Source: an uncultured Bacteroidota bacterium (lineage in GTDB: Bacteria; Bacteroidota; Bacteroidia; Chitinophagales; Chitinophagaceae). Taken from it: a DNA stretch of 64,000 nucleotides. The notes below the pieces were generated by a model. That model had not been told where the DNA came from and made no database searches. It saw nothing but the letters and a program-made list of their open reading frames with translations. Below, one piece after another: positions 8,745 to 16,901 of this stretch. The number at the start of each line of letters is the position of its first letter. Position 1 is the first letter of the stretch. The translations under genes and the position numbers were made by a program. Location of the stretch: positions 1 to 64,000 of the forward strand of contig CAIJZF010000229.1 in the NCBI GenBank assembly GCA_903825095.1, in the 5' to 3' direction.

Positions 8745-10327
8745 ACGAATTTAAGATAAAGAATGGATTCTTCTCAGAAGGATCATCAAATATAACAGGA
8801 TCACTTATAGTTACCGGAGGTATAACTGGATCATTTAGTGGATCAGGTACTGTAACTAGTGCATCATTTGCTACTAGCGCTTCCTTTGCTACATCTGCAT
8901 CTTGGGCACCTAGTGTCGCTTCATTCCCTTTTACTGGATCCGCCCAAATTACAGGTTCATTAGGTGTAACGGGATCAATTACAACTAGTGGTTCAAATGG
9001 AACAATTAACGGTTTGTTTATTGGACGCGGAAATAGTCCTTTTTCAACCAACCTATCAATTGGTGTCACAAGAGCATTTAGCCCATTAGGATCCATTACC
9101 CCTGGATTAGGAGAGTCAAACATAGCAATTGGTTCCGGATCATTATCTGTTAATAGATATGGAGTTGGTAATACTGCAATAGGTGAAAGTGCTTTAAGAT
9201 CTAATTCTTCTGGACAATTCAACACTGCAATAGGTAAGTGTAGTATGTGTAATAACAGCTCCGGAAATTATAATACAGCAATCGGAGGATATGCTTTATG
9301 TAGCAATACAACCGGTACCAGCAATACAGCCATTGGAATTTCTGCTTTATCCGGAAATACAACCGGTTGTTACAACGTAGCAATAGGTAATAGAGCCTTA
9401 GGTACTAACACAACCGGAAACTCTAACACCGCAATAGGTAGATATGCCTTACGATACAATACAACCGGATACAATAATACCGCAATAGGATTTTGTGCAT
9501 TACGAAACAATACAACAGGATGTAACAATACAGCAATAGGCCAATATGCTTTACGCAACACCACCACCGGAGGATGTAACGTAGCAATTGGTTATTGTAC
9601 ATTACGAAACAATACAACTGGTGCGAATAATACAGCAATTGGAGCATATGTCTTACAAAGTAACTCAACTGGAGTTAATAACGTAGCAATAGGCCGCTAT
9701 GCTTTACGTAGCAATTCAACGGGATGTAATAATACAGCAATAGGATATTGTGCATTACGATACAATCAAACCGGAAGTTCTAATATTGTATTTGGACTAA
9801 ATGCTGCTCGATTTAATAGTGCTAATAGTAATTTAACTAATTTAAGCAGTTCAATCGTAATAGGTGCCAATACTAGACCATCCTCAAGTGGTGATATAAA
9901 CGAAATCGTAATTGGCGATAGTGCTATTGGTTTAGGTTCAAACACAACAGTAATTGGTAATTCAAGTACTACACGCGCGTGTATTTGGGGACGAGTAACA
10001 GTACCTTCATTGATAGGACAAGTAATTCCAACACCTATAACATCAAATACAGCTTCATTAAATTTGACAGGAAGTAATTTTTATACCTTAGCATTAACCA
10101 ACGGCACAACAACTCACTTAAGTGCAAGCAATATTACCGCAGGTCAAACTGTCAATATACGAGTTACGCAAGATACAGCCGGTACCGGTAAGTTATCATT
10201 TACATCAGCATTCAAATCAGGATCATTCTATACTGGGTCAGCAGTAGCCAATGCAGTAGATATCATGACTTTAATTTCATTTGATTCATCATCATTATTT
10301 GTATCCGCAATAAGAAATTTAGCTTAA
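8741..10327 (+). CDS. Fibre protein with 17-residue NTAIG repeats
   Basis: The protein has 528 residues. After an FPFTGSAQITGSLGVTGS module, 13 consecutive 17-residue repeats (consensus NTAIGxxALxxNTTGxx) run from about residue 127. A conserved exit module (EIVIGDSAIGLGSNTTVIGN) and a beta-rich C-terminal domain (residues about 430-528) complete it. The repeat resembles YadA-type left-handed beta-roll heads and related fibre repeats. Many repeats carry Cys at the same place, so stacked Cys columns are likely. The entry and exit modules recur in the fibre at 52837. Its start overlaps the homing endonuclease stop. Confidence 0.85.
   Translation: MNEFKIKNGFFSEGSSNITGSLIVTGGITGSFSGSGTVTSASFATSASFATSASWAPSVASFPFTGSAQITGSLGVTGSITTSGSNGTINGLFIGRGNSPFSTNLSIGVTRAFSPLGSITPGLGESNIAIGSGSLSVNRYGVGNTAIGESALRSNSSGQFNTAIGKCSMCNNSSGNYNTAIGGYALCSNTTGTSNTAIGISALSGNTTGCYNVAIGNRALGTNTTGNSNTAIGRYALRYNTTGYNNTAIGFCALRNNTTGCNNTAIGQYALRNTTTGGCNVAIGYCTLRNNTTGANNTAIGAYVLQSNSTGVNNVAIGRYALRSNSTGCNNTAIGYCALRYNQTGSSNIVFGLNAARFNSANSNLTNLSSSIVIGANTRPSSSGDINEIVIGDSAIGLGSNTTVIGNSSTTRACIWGRVTVPSLIGQVIPTPITSNTASLNLTGSNFYTLALTNGTTTHLSASNITAGQTVNIRVTQDTAGTGKLSFTSAFKSGSFYTGSAVANAVDIMTLISFDSSSLFVSAIRNLA
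9119..9781 (+). repeat. Thirteen in-frame 51-bp tandem repeats in fibre gene
   Basis: Exactly 13 units of 51 bp encode the NxAIG repeat; the copies differ mostly at wobble and loop positions. A degenerate fourteenth unit (NIVFG) follows. Perfect period retention suggests structural selection and possible copy-number change by recombination. Confidence 0.9.
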
Positions 10328-10328
10328 T

Positions 10329-10400
10329 ATGTTTTCACCGTTCCCATTCATACAAGTTCCACAACCAGAATTACCTTTACCTAGTAATCCCTTAACATAA
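10329..10400 (+). CDS. Possible 23-residue proline-rich peptide
   Basis: An ATG one base after the fibre stop opens a 23-codon frame rich in Pro and Phe (MFSPFPFIQVPQ...). It may be a real mini-protein or chance. Support is only position and the unusual composition; there is no separate promoter box. Confidence 0.3.
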   Translation: MFSPFPFIQVPQPELPLPSNPLT

Positions 10401-10461
10401 AACAAAAATAACTTGGATATTTAAAATAGAATACTTATATTACATCAAACAAATAAAATTT

Positions 10462-11283
10462 ATGGTACAAAAAGTTTTTTACAACCCATCCATGCCTAGA
10501 GCAGGATCAACCTTGATTCAAAACATTCTAATGCAAAACCCAGATATCTATTCAACCCCTACTTCAGGTGTAATTGAATTTTTATTGAATGCACGATCAG
10601 TGTATACTGCAGGTGAAGCATTTAAAGCACAAGATCAAGATGAAATGAAAGCAGGATTCAAAAATTTCTGCAAAACAGGACTATATGGTTTCTTTGATGG
10701 AATCACAGACCGTCCTTATGTAATGGATAAGAGTAGAGGATGGTTAGGCCACTTCAACTTTATCGAGTTTTTCACTGATGAAAAACCTAAAATGATCGTT
10801 ATGGTACGAGATTTACGTGCTATATTCGCTTCAATGGAGAAAAATTTCCGCAAACACCCAGATAAAGATCCAATGATCATCAATGGTGTGGAATTGAAAA
10901 ACATGACCACAGCAGCACGCGTAGATCATTTTTCAGTTGCTCCTCCAATTGGACCTTCAATAGAATGGTTATCTGAGGCAATTCATCAAGGAATAGACAA
11001 AGATATTTTATTTATCCGATTCGAAGATTTGACAACAGATCCTGAAACAGAATTGAGAAAAATCTATGAATATTTAGAATTGCCATATTTTCAACACGAC
11101 TTTAACAATGTTGAGCAATTGACACATGAAAACGATGTTATTCATGGTATCTTTGGTGACCACCAAATCCAACCTCAAGTAAAACCAGTAAAAGATAATT
11201 TCGTTGAAATTCTTGGAAAAGAACAATGCGATCGTTTACGCGAACATTACGATTGGTATTTTAGAGCTTTTAATTATATTTAA
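10462..11283 (+). CDS. PAPS-dependent sulfotransferase-like protein
   Basis: The protein has 273 residues. The 5'-phosphosulfate loop is visible as SMPRAGSTL (residues 10-18), and the 3'-phosphate-binding region as VRDLRAIFAS (about 115-124). A C-terminal RFEDLTTDPETELRKIYEYLEL segment is typical of the Sulfotransfer fold. The family moves sulfate from PAPS to a hydroxyl or amine on a sugar, peptide or small molecule. An APS-kinase-like gene two genes downstream would supply the donor. The acceptor is unknown; fibre or surface glycans are an inference from the neighbouring fibre and glycosyltransferase genes. Confidence 0.88.
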   Translation: MVQKVFYNPSMPRAGSTLIQNILMQNPDIYSTPTSGVIEFLLNARSVYTAGEAFKAQDQDEMKAGFKNFCKTGLYGFFDGITDRPYVMDKSRGWLGHFNFIEFFTDEKPKMIVMVRDLRAIFASMEKNFRKHPDKDPMIINGVELKNMTTAARVDHFSVAPPIGPSIEWLSEAIHQGIDKDILFIRFEDLTTDPETELRKIYEYLELPYFQHDFNNVEQLTHENDVIHGIFGDHQIQPQVKPVKDNFVEILGKEQCDRLREHYDWYFRAFNYI

Positions 11284-11291
11284 TATTTATA
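11284..11291 (+). promoter_or_regulatory. Putative late promoter box TATTTATA
   Basis: This exact copy lies 19 nt before the ATG at 11303 and just after the sulfotransferase stop; it supports choosing that ATG over a longer upstream frame. Confidence 0.6.
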
Positions 11292-11302
11292 AACAAAACA
11301 AA

Positions 11303-11545
11303 ATGGAAGAAACACAAACCCCAGAACAAGTACAACAACACATTAGTGCAGCATTTGATTCAGTTAATTTAATTAATGACGAAATCACTAAAGAAGTAAC
11401 GGACAACCGTAAAGACACGGTAAAACGCAATGTTCAACACCTTGAATTGATGATTGCAAAAGATTGGTTTGCCGCAGGATGTACAGAACAACAAGTAACT
11501 GATATCAATGCATGTATTGCTGCTGGAAACACATACACAGCATAA
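11303..11545 (+). CDS. Small acidic helical protein, unknown
   Basis: The protein has 80 residues starting MEETQTPEQVQQ. The frame is open further upstream inside the sulfotransferase gene, but the late box and A-rich leader point to the ATG at 11303. It is predicted all-helical, with a DNRKDTVKRNVQHLELM segment and one Cys pair. I recall similar small proteins in T4-like phages of Bacteroidota but know no function. It lies between sulfotransferase and APS kinase. Confidence 0.7.
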   Translation: MEETQTPEQVQQHISAAFDSVNLINDEITKEVTDNRKDTVKRNVQHLELMIAKDWFAAGCTEQQVTDINACIAAGNTYTA

Positions 11546-11562
11546 AATCAACTAAAAAAGTT

Positions 11563-12033
11563 ATGATATATTGGTTTACAGGGCAACCTGGACACGGTAA
11601 AACGGTTTTAGCATCTGCTTTAAAGCAAGAACTAGACAATACATTTCATATTGACGGAGATGACCTGCGCGCTATATTCGATAATAAAGATTATAGCGAG
11701 GCAGGCCGCCGCAAAAATATTGAATTGGCTCAACACCTTTCTCACTTCTTACACAATAAAGGATGTAACGTAGTTGTATCTTTAGTTTCCCCTTACCAAG
11801 ACCAGCGTGAAGAATTTAAAACAAAACTTGGAGATTCCGTAAAAGAGTTTTATATTCATACCACTGAAATACGAGGTAGAGAAAATTTTCACGTTGAAAA
11901 CTATCAACAACCTACAGAAAATTACCTTGATGTAGACACTACAGATATTTCGGTTGAAGAATGTTTAAATAAAATAAAAAGTTATGCAAAATTGGAGCAA
12001 AAAAATACACGTACAATCATCACTGGAATCTAA
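11563..12033 (+). CDS. cysC: Adenylylsulfate (APS) kinase-like protein
   Basis: The protein has 156 residues. The P-loop is GQPGHGKT (7-14), followed by DGDDLR (31-36), the family-typical RRKNIELAQ (about 49-57) and SLVSPYQDQRE (73-83), all matching CysC landmarks. CysC phosphorylates APS to PAPS, the donor for sulfotransferases. The protein is slightly shorter than bacterial CysC (about 200 residues), with a shortened lid/C-terminal part. The start is the ATG inside an AAAAAAGTTATG context; a longer upstream reading is unlikely because it overlaps the previous gene. It is linked to the sulfotransferase at 10462 and the nucleotidyltransferase that follows. Confidence 0.88.
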   Translation: MIYWFTGQPGHGKTVLASALKQELDNTFHIDGDDLRAIFDNKDYSEAGRRKNIELAQHLSHFLHNKGCNVVVSLVSPYQDQREEFKTKLGDSVKEFYIHTTEIRGRENFHVENYQQPTENYLDVDTTDISVEECLNKIKSYAKLEQKNTRTIITGI

Positions 12034-12388
12034 ACCGAACCAATATGCAATGTTTATCGGCCGTTGGCAACCACTCCACCCAGGACATAAAGCATTATTT
12101 CAACAAGCTTTAGATGAAGGAAAAAATGTTTGGGTTGCAATTAGAGATGTTGAAACAACAGAATCAAACCCATTTGATGCTCAAGAAGTACTTGAAAATA
12201 TTGGAAATGAATATAAAGAACTTTGTGGACAAGGCCGAGTTAAAGTTAGTATCATCCCTGACATATGTTCGGTTGAGTTTGGTAGAGGAGTTGGCTATGA
12301 TATTATTGAACATATACCTCCCACACAGATAGCAGAAATCTCAGCAACTAAAGTAAGAGAACAAATGCGTAACGAAGGTAAGTTATGA
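11984..12388 (+). CDS. HIGH-motif nucleotidyltransferase
   Basis: The protein has up to 134 residues. It has a cytidylyltransferase/NMNAT-type active site GRWQPLHPGH (26-35) and a C-terminal ISATKVR (119-125), the usual phosphate-binding signature of this superfamily. The frame overlaps the APS kinase by 50 nt; an internal ATG at 12050 would remove that overlap and still leave the first strand (MFIGRW). ATP sulfurylase uses related motifs but is much larger, so sulfate activation cannot be claimed. NMN adenylyltransferase or sugar/glycerol-phosphate nucleotidyltransferase activity are alternatives. It is tightly linked (4-nt overlap) to the DUF2061 gene. Confidence 0.8.
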   Translation: MQNWSKKIHVQSSLESKPNQYAMFIGRWQPLHPGHKALFQQALDEGKNVWVAIRDVETTESNPFDAQEVLENIGNEYKELCGQGRVKVSIIPDICSVEFGRGVGYDIIEHIPPTQIAEISATKVREQMRNEGKL

Positions 12389-12831
12389 AAAATCAATCCC
12401 ACCAATTCCAAATCCGCTTCAACGTTAATAGTAAAACAGAAAACGAACGATGGAGACTTATCACAGATGGACATGAAACACTAGTATCTAATATTATCAT
12501 TAATGGACATACTTACACAACAATGGATTGGATGCCGGATCTTAATGAACATAAATGGCATATTAGTTGTGAAGGATATGTTGAAGTAAAAAACAATATA
12601 GCGTATGTTACAACAGTAAAAGAAGAATCTGTAGTAGCTCGACATATTTTAAAAACATTTTCATACCGCATTTTAGGTACATTAACAACAATACTTGTTG
12701 CATATTCATTAGGTGCTTCAATTCAATTATCATCCCTACTTGGAGTAGGAGAATTACTTATAAAACCCGTTATCTACTTTTTCCACGAACGAGTATGGTA
12801 CAAATATCTTAGAATAGGAAATAAAAAATAA
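12385..12831 (+). CDS. Beta-rich domain fused to DUF2061 membrane domain
   Basis: The protein has 148 residues. Residues 1-80 form a beta-rich soluble domain of unknown type (NGHTYTTMDWMPDLNEHKWHISCEGYVEV). Residues about 86-143 are a clear DUF2061 domain (RHILKTFSYRILGTLTTILVAYSLG ... ELLIKPVIYFFHERVWYK) with two membrane segments. From memory, DUF2061 genes are found near sulfate-activation genes in bacteria, which fits this neighbourhood. The function of DUF2061 is unknown. The start overlaps the preceding stop. Confidence 0.8.
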   Translation: MKNQSHQFQIRFNVNSKTENERWRLITDGHETLVSNIIINGHTYTTMDWMPDLNEHKWHISCEGYVEVKNNIAYVTTVKEESVVARHILKTFSYRILGTLTTILVAYSLGASIQLSSLLGVGELLIKPVIYFFHERVWYKYLRIGNKK

Positions 12832-12832
12832 T

Positions 12833-13711
12833 ATGGAAGAAAAATATATAGTTTGGCACATCGAAGGTGGATTAGGCAAAAACGTTGCTGGTACCGCTTT
12901 ATTAACATCTTTACAACAAAAATACTCTGACCGAAAAATCATTGTAGTTGCATCTTACCCAGAAATATTCTTGAACCATCCAGATGCTCATCGCGTTTAT
13001 AAAATGGGTTCAACACAATATTTCTATGATGATTATATCAAAGATAAAGATACATTAATCTTTAGACACGAACCATACTTTGAAACACAACATATCTTAA
13101 AAAACAAACACTTAATTGCAAACTGGTGTAAGTTATTGGATGTTAAATATGAATTTCAAACACCATTTTTGAACTTTAATTTTGTGCAACAAAGAAATTC
13201 AATGAAATGGCAACGAGAGAAGCCTATTCTTTTAATTCAAACTAATGGAGGTCCTTTAAATAGTAATTTAGAATATTCTTGGACACGAGATATTCCGTTT
13301 ATGATTTCTAAGCAAATAGCTGAAAAATATCAAGAAACACATCATATCATTCAAATATGTAAACCATCTTCATTGAAACTAGAAGGTGCCGAAGTCATTG
13401 ATCAACCATTGCAAGCAATGGAATTATTTGCATTATTAGCTGTAAGTGATAAACGTGTATTAATTGATTCATGTTTGCAACATGCTGCAACTGCATTAAA
13501 TCTTAAATCAAATGTATTTTGGATTGGAACCTCTGCTAAAAACTTTGGATATTCAATGCATAAAAATATTGAAGCGAACCCCCCATCAAATTCAGTTAAA
13601 TTAGTAGATTCTTATCTATTTGATTATTCATTTGAAGGTATTACTCATGAATGTCCCTATTTCAATATAGAGGAAATGTTTGATGTTACCAAAATTATTG
13701 AAGAAATTTAA
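12833..13711 (+). CDS. Glycosyltransferase family 9-like (heptosyltransferase-like) protein
   Basis: The protein has 292 residues. It begins with HIEGGLGKNVAGTALLTSL, the nucleotide-sugar-type loop of GT9/GT-B enzymes. The C-terminal half has QAMELFALLAVSDKRVLIDSCLQHAATAL followed by VFWIGTSA, matching the GT9 sequence of signal, stacked His and acceptor-face segments. GT9 enzymes transfer heptose or other sugars to LPS-type acceptors. Coupled to sulfotransferase and APS kinase, it suggests synthesis of a sulfated glycan. The real donor and acceptor are unknown. The operon ends here. Confidence 0.78.
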   Translation: MEEKYIVWHIEGGLGKNVAGTALLTSLQQKYSDRKIIVVASYPEIFLNHPDAHRVYKMGSTQYFYDDYIKDKDTLIFRHEPYFETQHILKNKHLIANWCKLLDVKYEFQTPFLNFNFVQQRNSMKWQREKPILLIQTNGGPLNSNLEYSWTRDIPFMISKQIAEKYQETHHIIQICKPSSLKLEGAEVIDQPLQAMELFALLAVSDKRVLIDSCLQHAATALNLKSNVFWIGTSAKNFGYSMHKNIEANPPSNSVKLVDSYLFDYSFEGITHECPYFNIEEMFDVTKIIEEI

Positions 13712-13761
13712 TAGCGGAATAAAATTCTAACGCAACTAGAACTCGTTTTTGGTATTTGATA

Positions 13762-13769
13762 TATTTATA
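13762..13769 (+). promoter_or_regulatory. Putative late promoter box TATTTATA
   Basis: This exact copy lies 23 nt before the ATG at 13785 and opens the neck/tail gene block. Confidence 0.6.
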
Positions 13770-13784
13770 ACAAAATAACCAATT

Positions 13785-14936
13785 ATGAATATCCCAATTT
13801 GGCCAGGTTCAAGTAGCTTCTTCCCAGGCGATACACCTTTCGGGTTTTACGATAACGACTATCAATTCCAACAGGATGCTGATAAGTTTGCTAAATTCGC
13901 ATCTCAACGTTTAGGTTATCCTTTAGTAGAAGTTGAATTACAAGACATCAACTTTTATACAGCATTAGAAGAAGCCGTTACAACTTACGGAAACGAATTA
14001 TATGCATATCAAGTAGCAGAAAACTTACTTACGTTTCAAGGAGCCCCTACAACCATTGAACCTGGAAACAATGAATTGGTACAAGAAAATCTAGCAGCTA
14101 TAGTACGCCTCTCAAACCAATACGGTGAAGAAGCAGGTGTTGGAGGTACAATCACATATCATACAGGATCCATTACATTACTCCCCGGAGTACAAAACTA
14201 TGATTTGAAATCATGGGCAACATCTCAAGGCATTTCTGGTGGTATTGAAATGAAACGTGTGTTTTATGAAGCGCCTCCTGCAATTACAAGATACTTTGAC
14301 CCATATGCAGGTACCGGTACCGGAATGATGCAGATGATGGACTCATTTGGTTGGGGATCATATTCACCAGCCATTAACTTTATGTTAATGCCTATCAGTT
14401 ATGATATGCAGAAAATTCAAGCAATTGAATTTAACGACCAAATTAGAAAATCACAGTATACATTTGAATTAGTTAACAATGTGTTAAGAATATTTCCGAT
14501 CCCAACCGGAGGAGGAATACATGAATTACACTTTGAATACATTTTACTTACAGACCGTAATCAACCATATGTGGAAAGAAACGGTCAAAGCATCATCACC
14601 AACGCCTCTAATGTACCATACGAGAACCCAACATATAACGCGATTAACTCGATTGGTCGTCAATGGATATTTGAGTATGGATTAGGGATTGTTAAAGAAA
14701 TTTTAGGATATGTTAGAGGAAAATACTCTACTATTCCAATCCCTGGATCTGACGTAACATTGAATCAAGGTGATTTAATTACAGCAGCAACAAACGAAAA
14801 AACCGCACTCATAGAACGCTTAAGAGCATATTTTGATACAACTTCTCGCAAAACATTACTTGCTAATAAAGCAGAAGAAGCACAAAGTCAAATGAGTATA
14901 TTGGCGGATGTTCCGATGACAATCTTTATCGGTTAG
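13785..14936 (+). CDS. Neck/connector structural protein candidate
   Basis: The protein has 383 residues with no signal or enzyme motif. The N-terminal part (QDINFYTALEEAVTTYGNELYAYQVAENLL) looks like the helical bundle of head-tail adaptor proteins. A mid-portion with GSITLLPGVQNYDL and long beta segments follows, and the C-terminus is a helix (EKTALIERLRAYFDTTSRKTLLANKAEEAQSQM). It lies at the head of a run that leads to sheath and tube genes, the place of neck genes gp13/gp14 in T4. The gp13-like role is positional inference. Confidence 0.55.
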   Translation: MNIPIWPGSSSFFPGDTPFGFYDNDYQFQQDADKFAKFASQRLGYPLVEVELQDINFYTALEEAVTTYGNELYAYQVAENLLTFQGAPTTIEPGNNELVQENLAAIVRLSNQYGEEAGVGGTITYHTGSITLLPGVQNYDLKSWATSQGISGGIEMKRVFYEAPPAITRYFDPYAGTGTGMMQMMDSFGWGSYSPAINFMLMPISYDMQKIQAIEFNDQIRKSQYTFELVNNVLRIFPIPTGGGIHELHFEYILLTDRNQPYVERNGQSIITNASNVPYENPTYNAINSIGRQWIFEYGLGIVKEILGYVRGKYSTIPIPGSDVTLNQGDLITAATNEKTALIERLRAYFDTTSRKTLLANKAEEAQSQMSILADVPMTIFIG

Positions 14937-14958
14937 TAAATTTAAAAAACAATAAATT

Positions 14959-15471
14959 ATGTGCGCTCTTTTTGGAACACAACGCGACGTCTCCCTAATT
15001 AGACACCTCAACCGTGAGTTGTTATGGGATGTTATTTCACAAGAATGCGTGTATTATCAATTTAAAACGGGACCAACTAAAGTAAACATGTATGGTGAAG
15101 CCGCTGGTGCCAAATACTATGGAGCACCTGTTATCCTAAACATGCTTGTTGATAGAGGTGACAATACTTCTCCAACTGGAGATATGGGTGTAGATTATAA
15201 CCGTCCTATGACATTTAAGTTCTTTAGAGACGATTTAGTAGACGCTAATCTAGTACCAGACGTAGGTGATATCATCATGTGGTACGAAGGATATTGGGAA
15301 GTTGAAAATACAAACGCTAACCAGTTATTTGTAGGTAAAGACCCAGACTATCCATACAACGAAAATCCACTTAATCCTGGATTGGAAAATTATGGTACCA
15401 ATTTATCTATCATGTGTGTATGTCATTATGTACCTGCTGATAATGTACAAATTACAAAAGAAAGGATATAA
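14959..15471 (+). CDS. Neck/tail-completion structural protein candidate
   Basis: The protein has 170 residues. It starts MCALFGTQRDVSLIRHLNRELLWDVISQECVYYQ and contains VGDIIMWYEGYWEVENTNANQLFVGKDPDYPY, a beta-barrel-like core resembling small head-tail completion proteins. It stands 22 nt after the previous gene and 3 nt before the next, so the three are translated together. In T4 order this would fit a gp14-type neck protein, but I see no decisive motif. Confidence 0.55.
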   Translation: MCALFGTQRDVSLIRHLNRELLWDVISQECVYYQFKTGPTKVNMYGEAAGAKYYGAPVILNMLVDRGDNTSPTGDMGVDYNRPMTFKFFRDDLVDANLVPDVGDIIMWYEGYWEVENTNANQLFVGKDPDYPYNENPLNPGLENYGTNLSIMCVCHYVPADNVQITKERI

Positions 15472-15474
15472 GAC

Positions 15475-16737
15475 ATGCCATCAGTTAGAAAACCAAACCC
15501 TAAATCCCAAAAACAGATCTCAAACGATCAAGTGGATCCGTATGTTTTCCCTAGTACTGGTGAATCTTTAGGTAATCCAAACATACCAAACGAATTCAAC
15601 CAATTCACATCCACTCAACAAAACGGTGTTTCAATTAACCGTTCCGAGCAGATGTCTTTTAAAGACGATACAACAAAACCATTTACAGTTGGACTACAGG
15701 ATATAGACGAGTCAATTATGTTCTATTTCCAAAACGTAATCAAACCTACTGTAATACAAAATGGTGTTCGATTAGCTGTTCCAATTATTTATGGTGCTCC
15801 TGAACGTTGGAAATCTGTACAAAAAGACGGATACTACAAAGACAAAAACGGAGCGATTATGTCTCCGCTAATCATGTTTAAAAGAGAAACGATGGACAAA
15901 AATCGTTCATTGACAAACAAATTGGATGCTAACTCTCCCCATTTATATACTTCTTGGGTAAAGCCATACAATTCAAAAAACGACTACTCGAATTTCAGTG
16001 TATTGACAAATCGTATACCTGTAGAACAATTCGTGGTAAACGTAGTACCGGACTATGTCAATTTAACATACAACTGTGTTATTCAAACGTATTATGTTGA
16101 GCAATTAAACAAAATAATTGAGGCAGTAAACTATGCCTCTGATTCATATTGGGGCGATCCTGAACGCTTTAAATTTAAAGCATCTATCGACTCGTTTTCT
16201 ACTGTAGTAGAAATTGGAGACAGCACAGCTCGTGTTGTAAAAGGAACATTTACTATCAAATTATTTGGCTACATTGTACCCGATACAATTCAAAAGGAAG
16301 TAACAGCTATCAAAAAATACAATAGTAAAGCCCAAGTTATCATTGGGATAGAAACTGTAAATGGAATGGCAGAAACTGTAACAACCACTAAGAAAAAATC
16401 CCCTGCAATTGTTCCATCTACTCCTTCAGGTGGAAGTGGAACAGTAACTAGTGCAGCTATGGTATACTTGAATGCAAATTCACAGAAAACAGGTACATTT
16501 GTGAACTCCACTACAATGACATTTGCTAGTGGATGGTTAACTGCCCCTATTGGAATACCAGCTCCAACAGTAAATAACTTTGTTATATTCTGTAACGGAA
16601 ACTTAATTGAAGGTACAGCAATCACATCATTTACACAAGCTGGTGGTGTAACCACATTGGTAATTAACCCTACCGCACTAGGATATAGTTTTACTTCAAT
16701 TGATGAGGTCATCGCAATTGGAAAATTTAGTAGTTAA
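15475..16737 (+). CDS. Tail sheath stabiliser/terminator-like protein (gp15-type) with extra C-terminal domain
   Basis: The protein has 420 residues. Residues about 85-115 (VRLAVPIIYGAPERWKSVQ) and about 190-225 (PDYVNLTYNCVIQTYYVEQLNKIIEAVNYASDSYWG) follow the same landmarks as T4 gp15, the proximal sheath stabiliser. After a Lys/Pro/Ser/Gly linker near residue 305 there is an additional beta-rich domain of about 100 residues absent from T4 gp15, probably Ig-like decoration. It lies upstream of the sheath genes, as gp15 does in T4-like maps. Confidence 0.6.
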   Translation: MPSVRKPNPKSQKQISNDQVDPYVFPSTGESLGNPNIPNEFNQFTSTQQNGVSINRSEQMSFKDDTTKPFTVGLQDIDESIMFYFQNVIKPTVIQNGVRLAVPIIYGAPERWKSVQKDGYYKDKNGAIMSPLIMFKRETMDKNRSLTNKLDANSPHLYTSWVKPYNSKNDYSNFSVLTNRIPVEQFVVNVVPDYVNLTYNCVIQTYYVEQLNKIIEAVNYASDSYWGDPERFKFKASIDSFSTVVEIGDSTARVVKGTFTIKLFGYIVPDTIQKEVTAIKKYNSKAQVIIGIETVNGMAETVTTTKKKSPAIVPSTPSGGSGTVTSAAMVYLNANSQKTGTFVNSTTMTFASGWLTAPIGIPAPTVNNFVIFCNGNLIEGTAITSFTQAGGVTTLVINPTALGYSFTSIDEVIAIGKFSS

Positions 16738-16744
16738 CGTTTAA

Positions 16745-16752
16745 TATTTATA
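16745..16752 (+). promoter_or_regulatory. Putative late promoter box TATTTATA
   Basis: This exact copy lies 13 nt before the small gene at 16758; it is one of the closest boxes to a start codon. Confidence 0.55.
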
Positions 16753-16757
16753 TCAAA

Positions 16758-16901
16758 ATGGCAAAAGCAAAAGGACAAGCAATCGTTTCATTCGTGAGAA
16801 AACCTAAAAAGAAAAACCCGGGTGTTCACGCGAAATCAAAGTCAAGCAAAAACAAAAATAGCAAAAACTATACCAAAACATACGCAGCACAAGGTAAATA
16901 A
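16758..16901 (+). CDS. Small highly basic protein (47 residues)
   Basis: An ATG just downstream of a late box opens a 47-codon frame that overlaps the next ATG by one base (TAATG). The product is about one-third Lys/Arg, with VRKPKKKNPGVHAKSKSS followed by Lys/Asn repeats and a KNYTKTYAAQGK end. I recall similar short basic proteins in related phages. It could bind nucleic acid or serve as a virion component packaged with DNA, which is inference only. Confidence 0.7.
   Translation: MAKAKGQAIVSFVRKPKKKNPGVHAKSKSSKNKNSKNYTKTYAAQGK

Noticed and set aside
8683..9225. 180-codon minus-strand open frame over the fibre start
   Set aside because: Repetitive composition, no start context, and the + strand gene there is well supported.
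13711..13785. Possible terminator after the glycosyltransferase
   Set aside because: Only a 4-bp AACG/CGTT pairing before the T run could be found; too weak to call.
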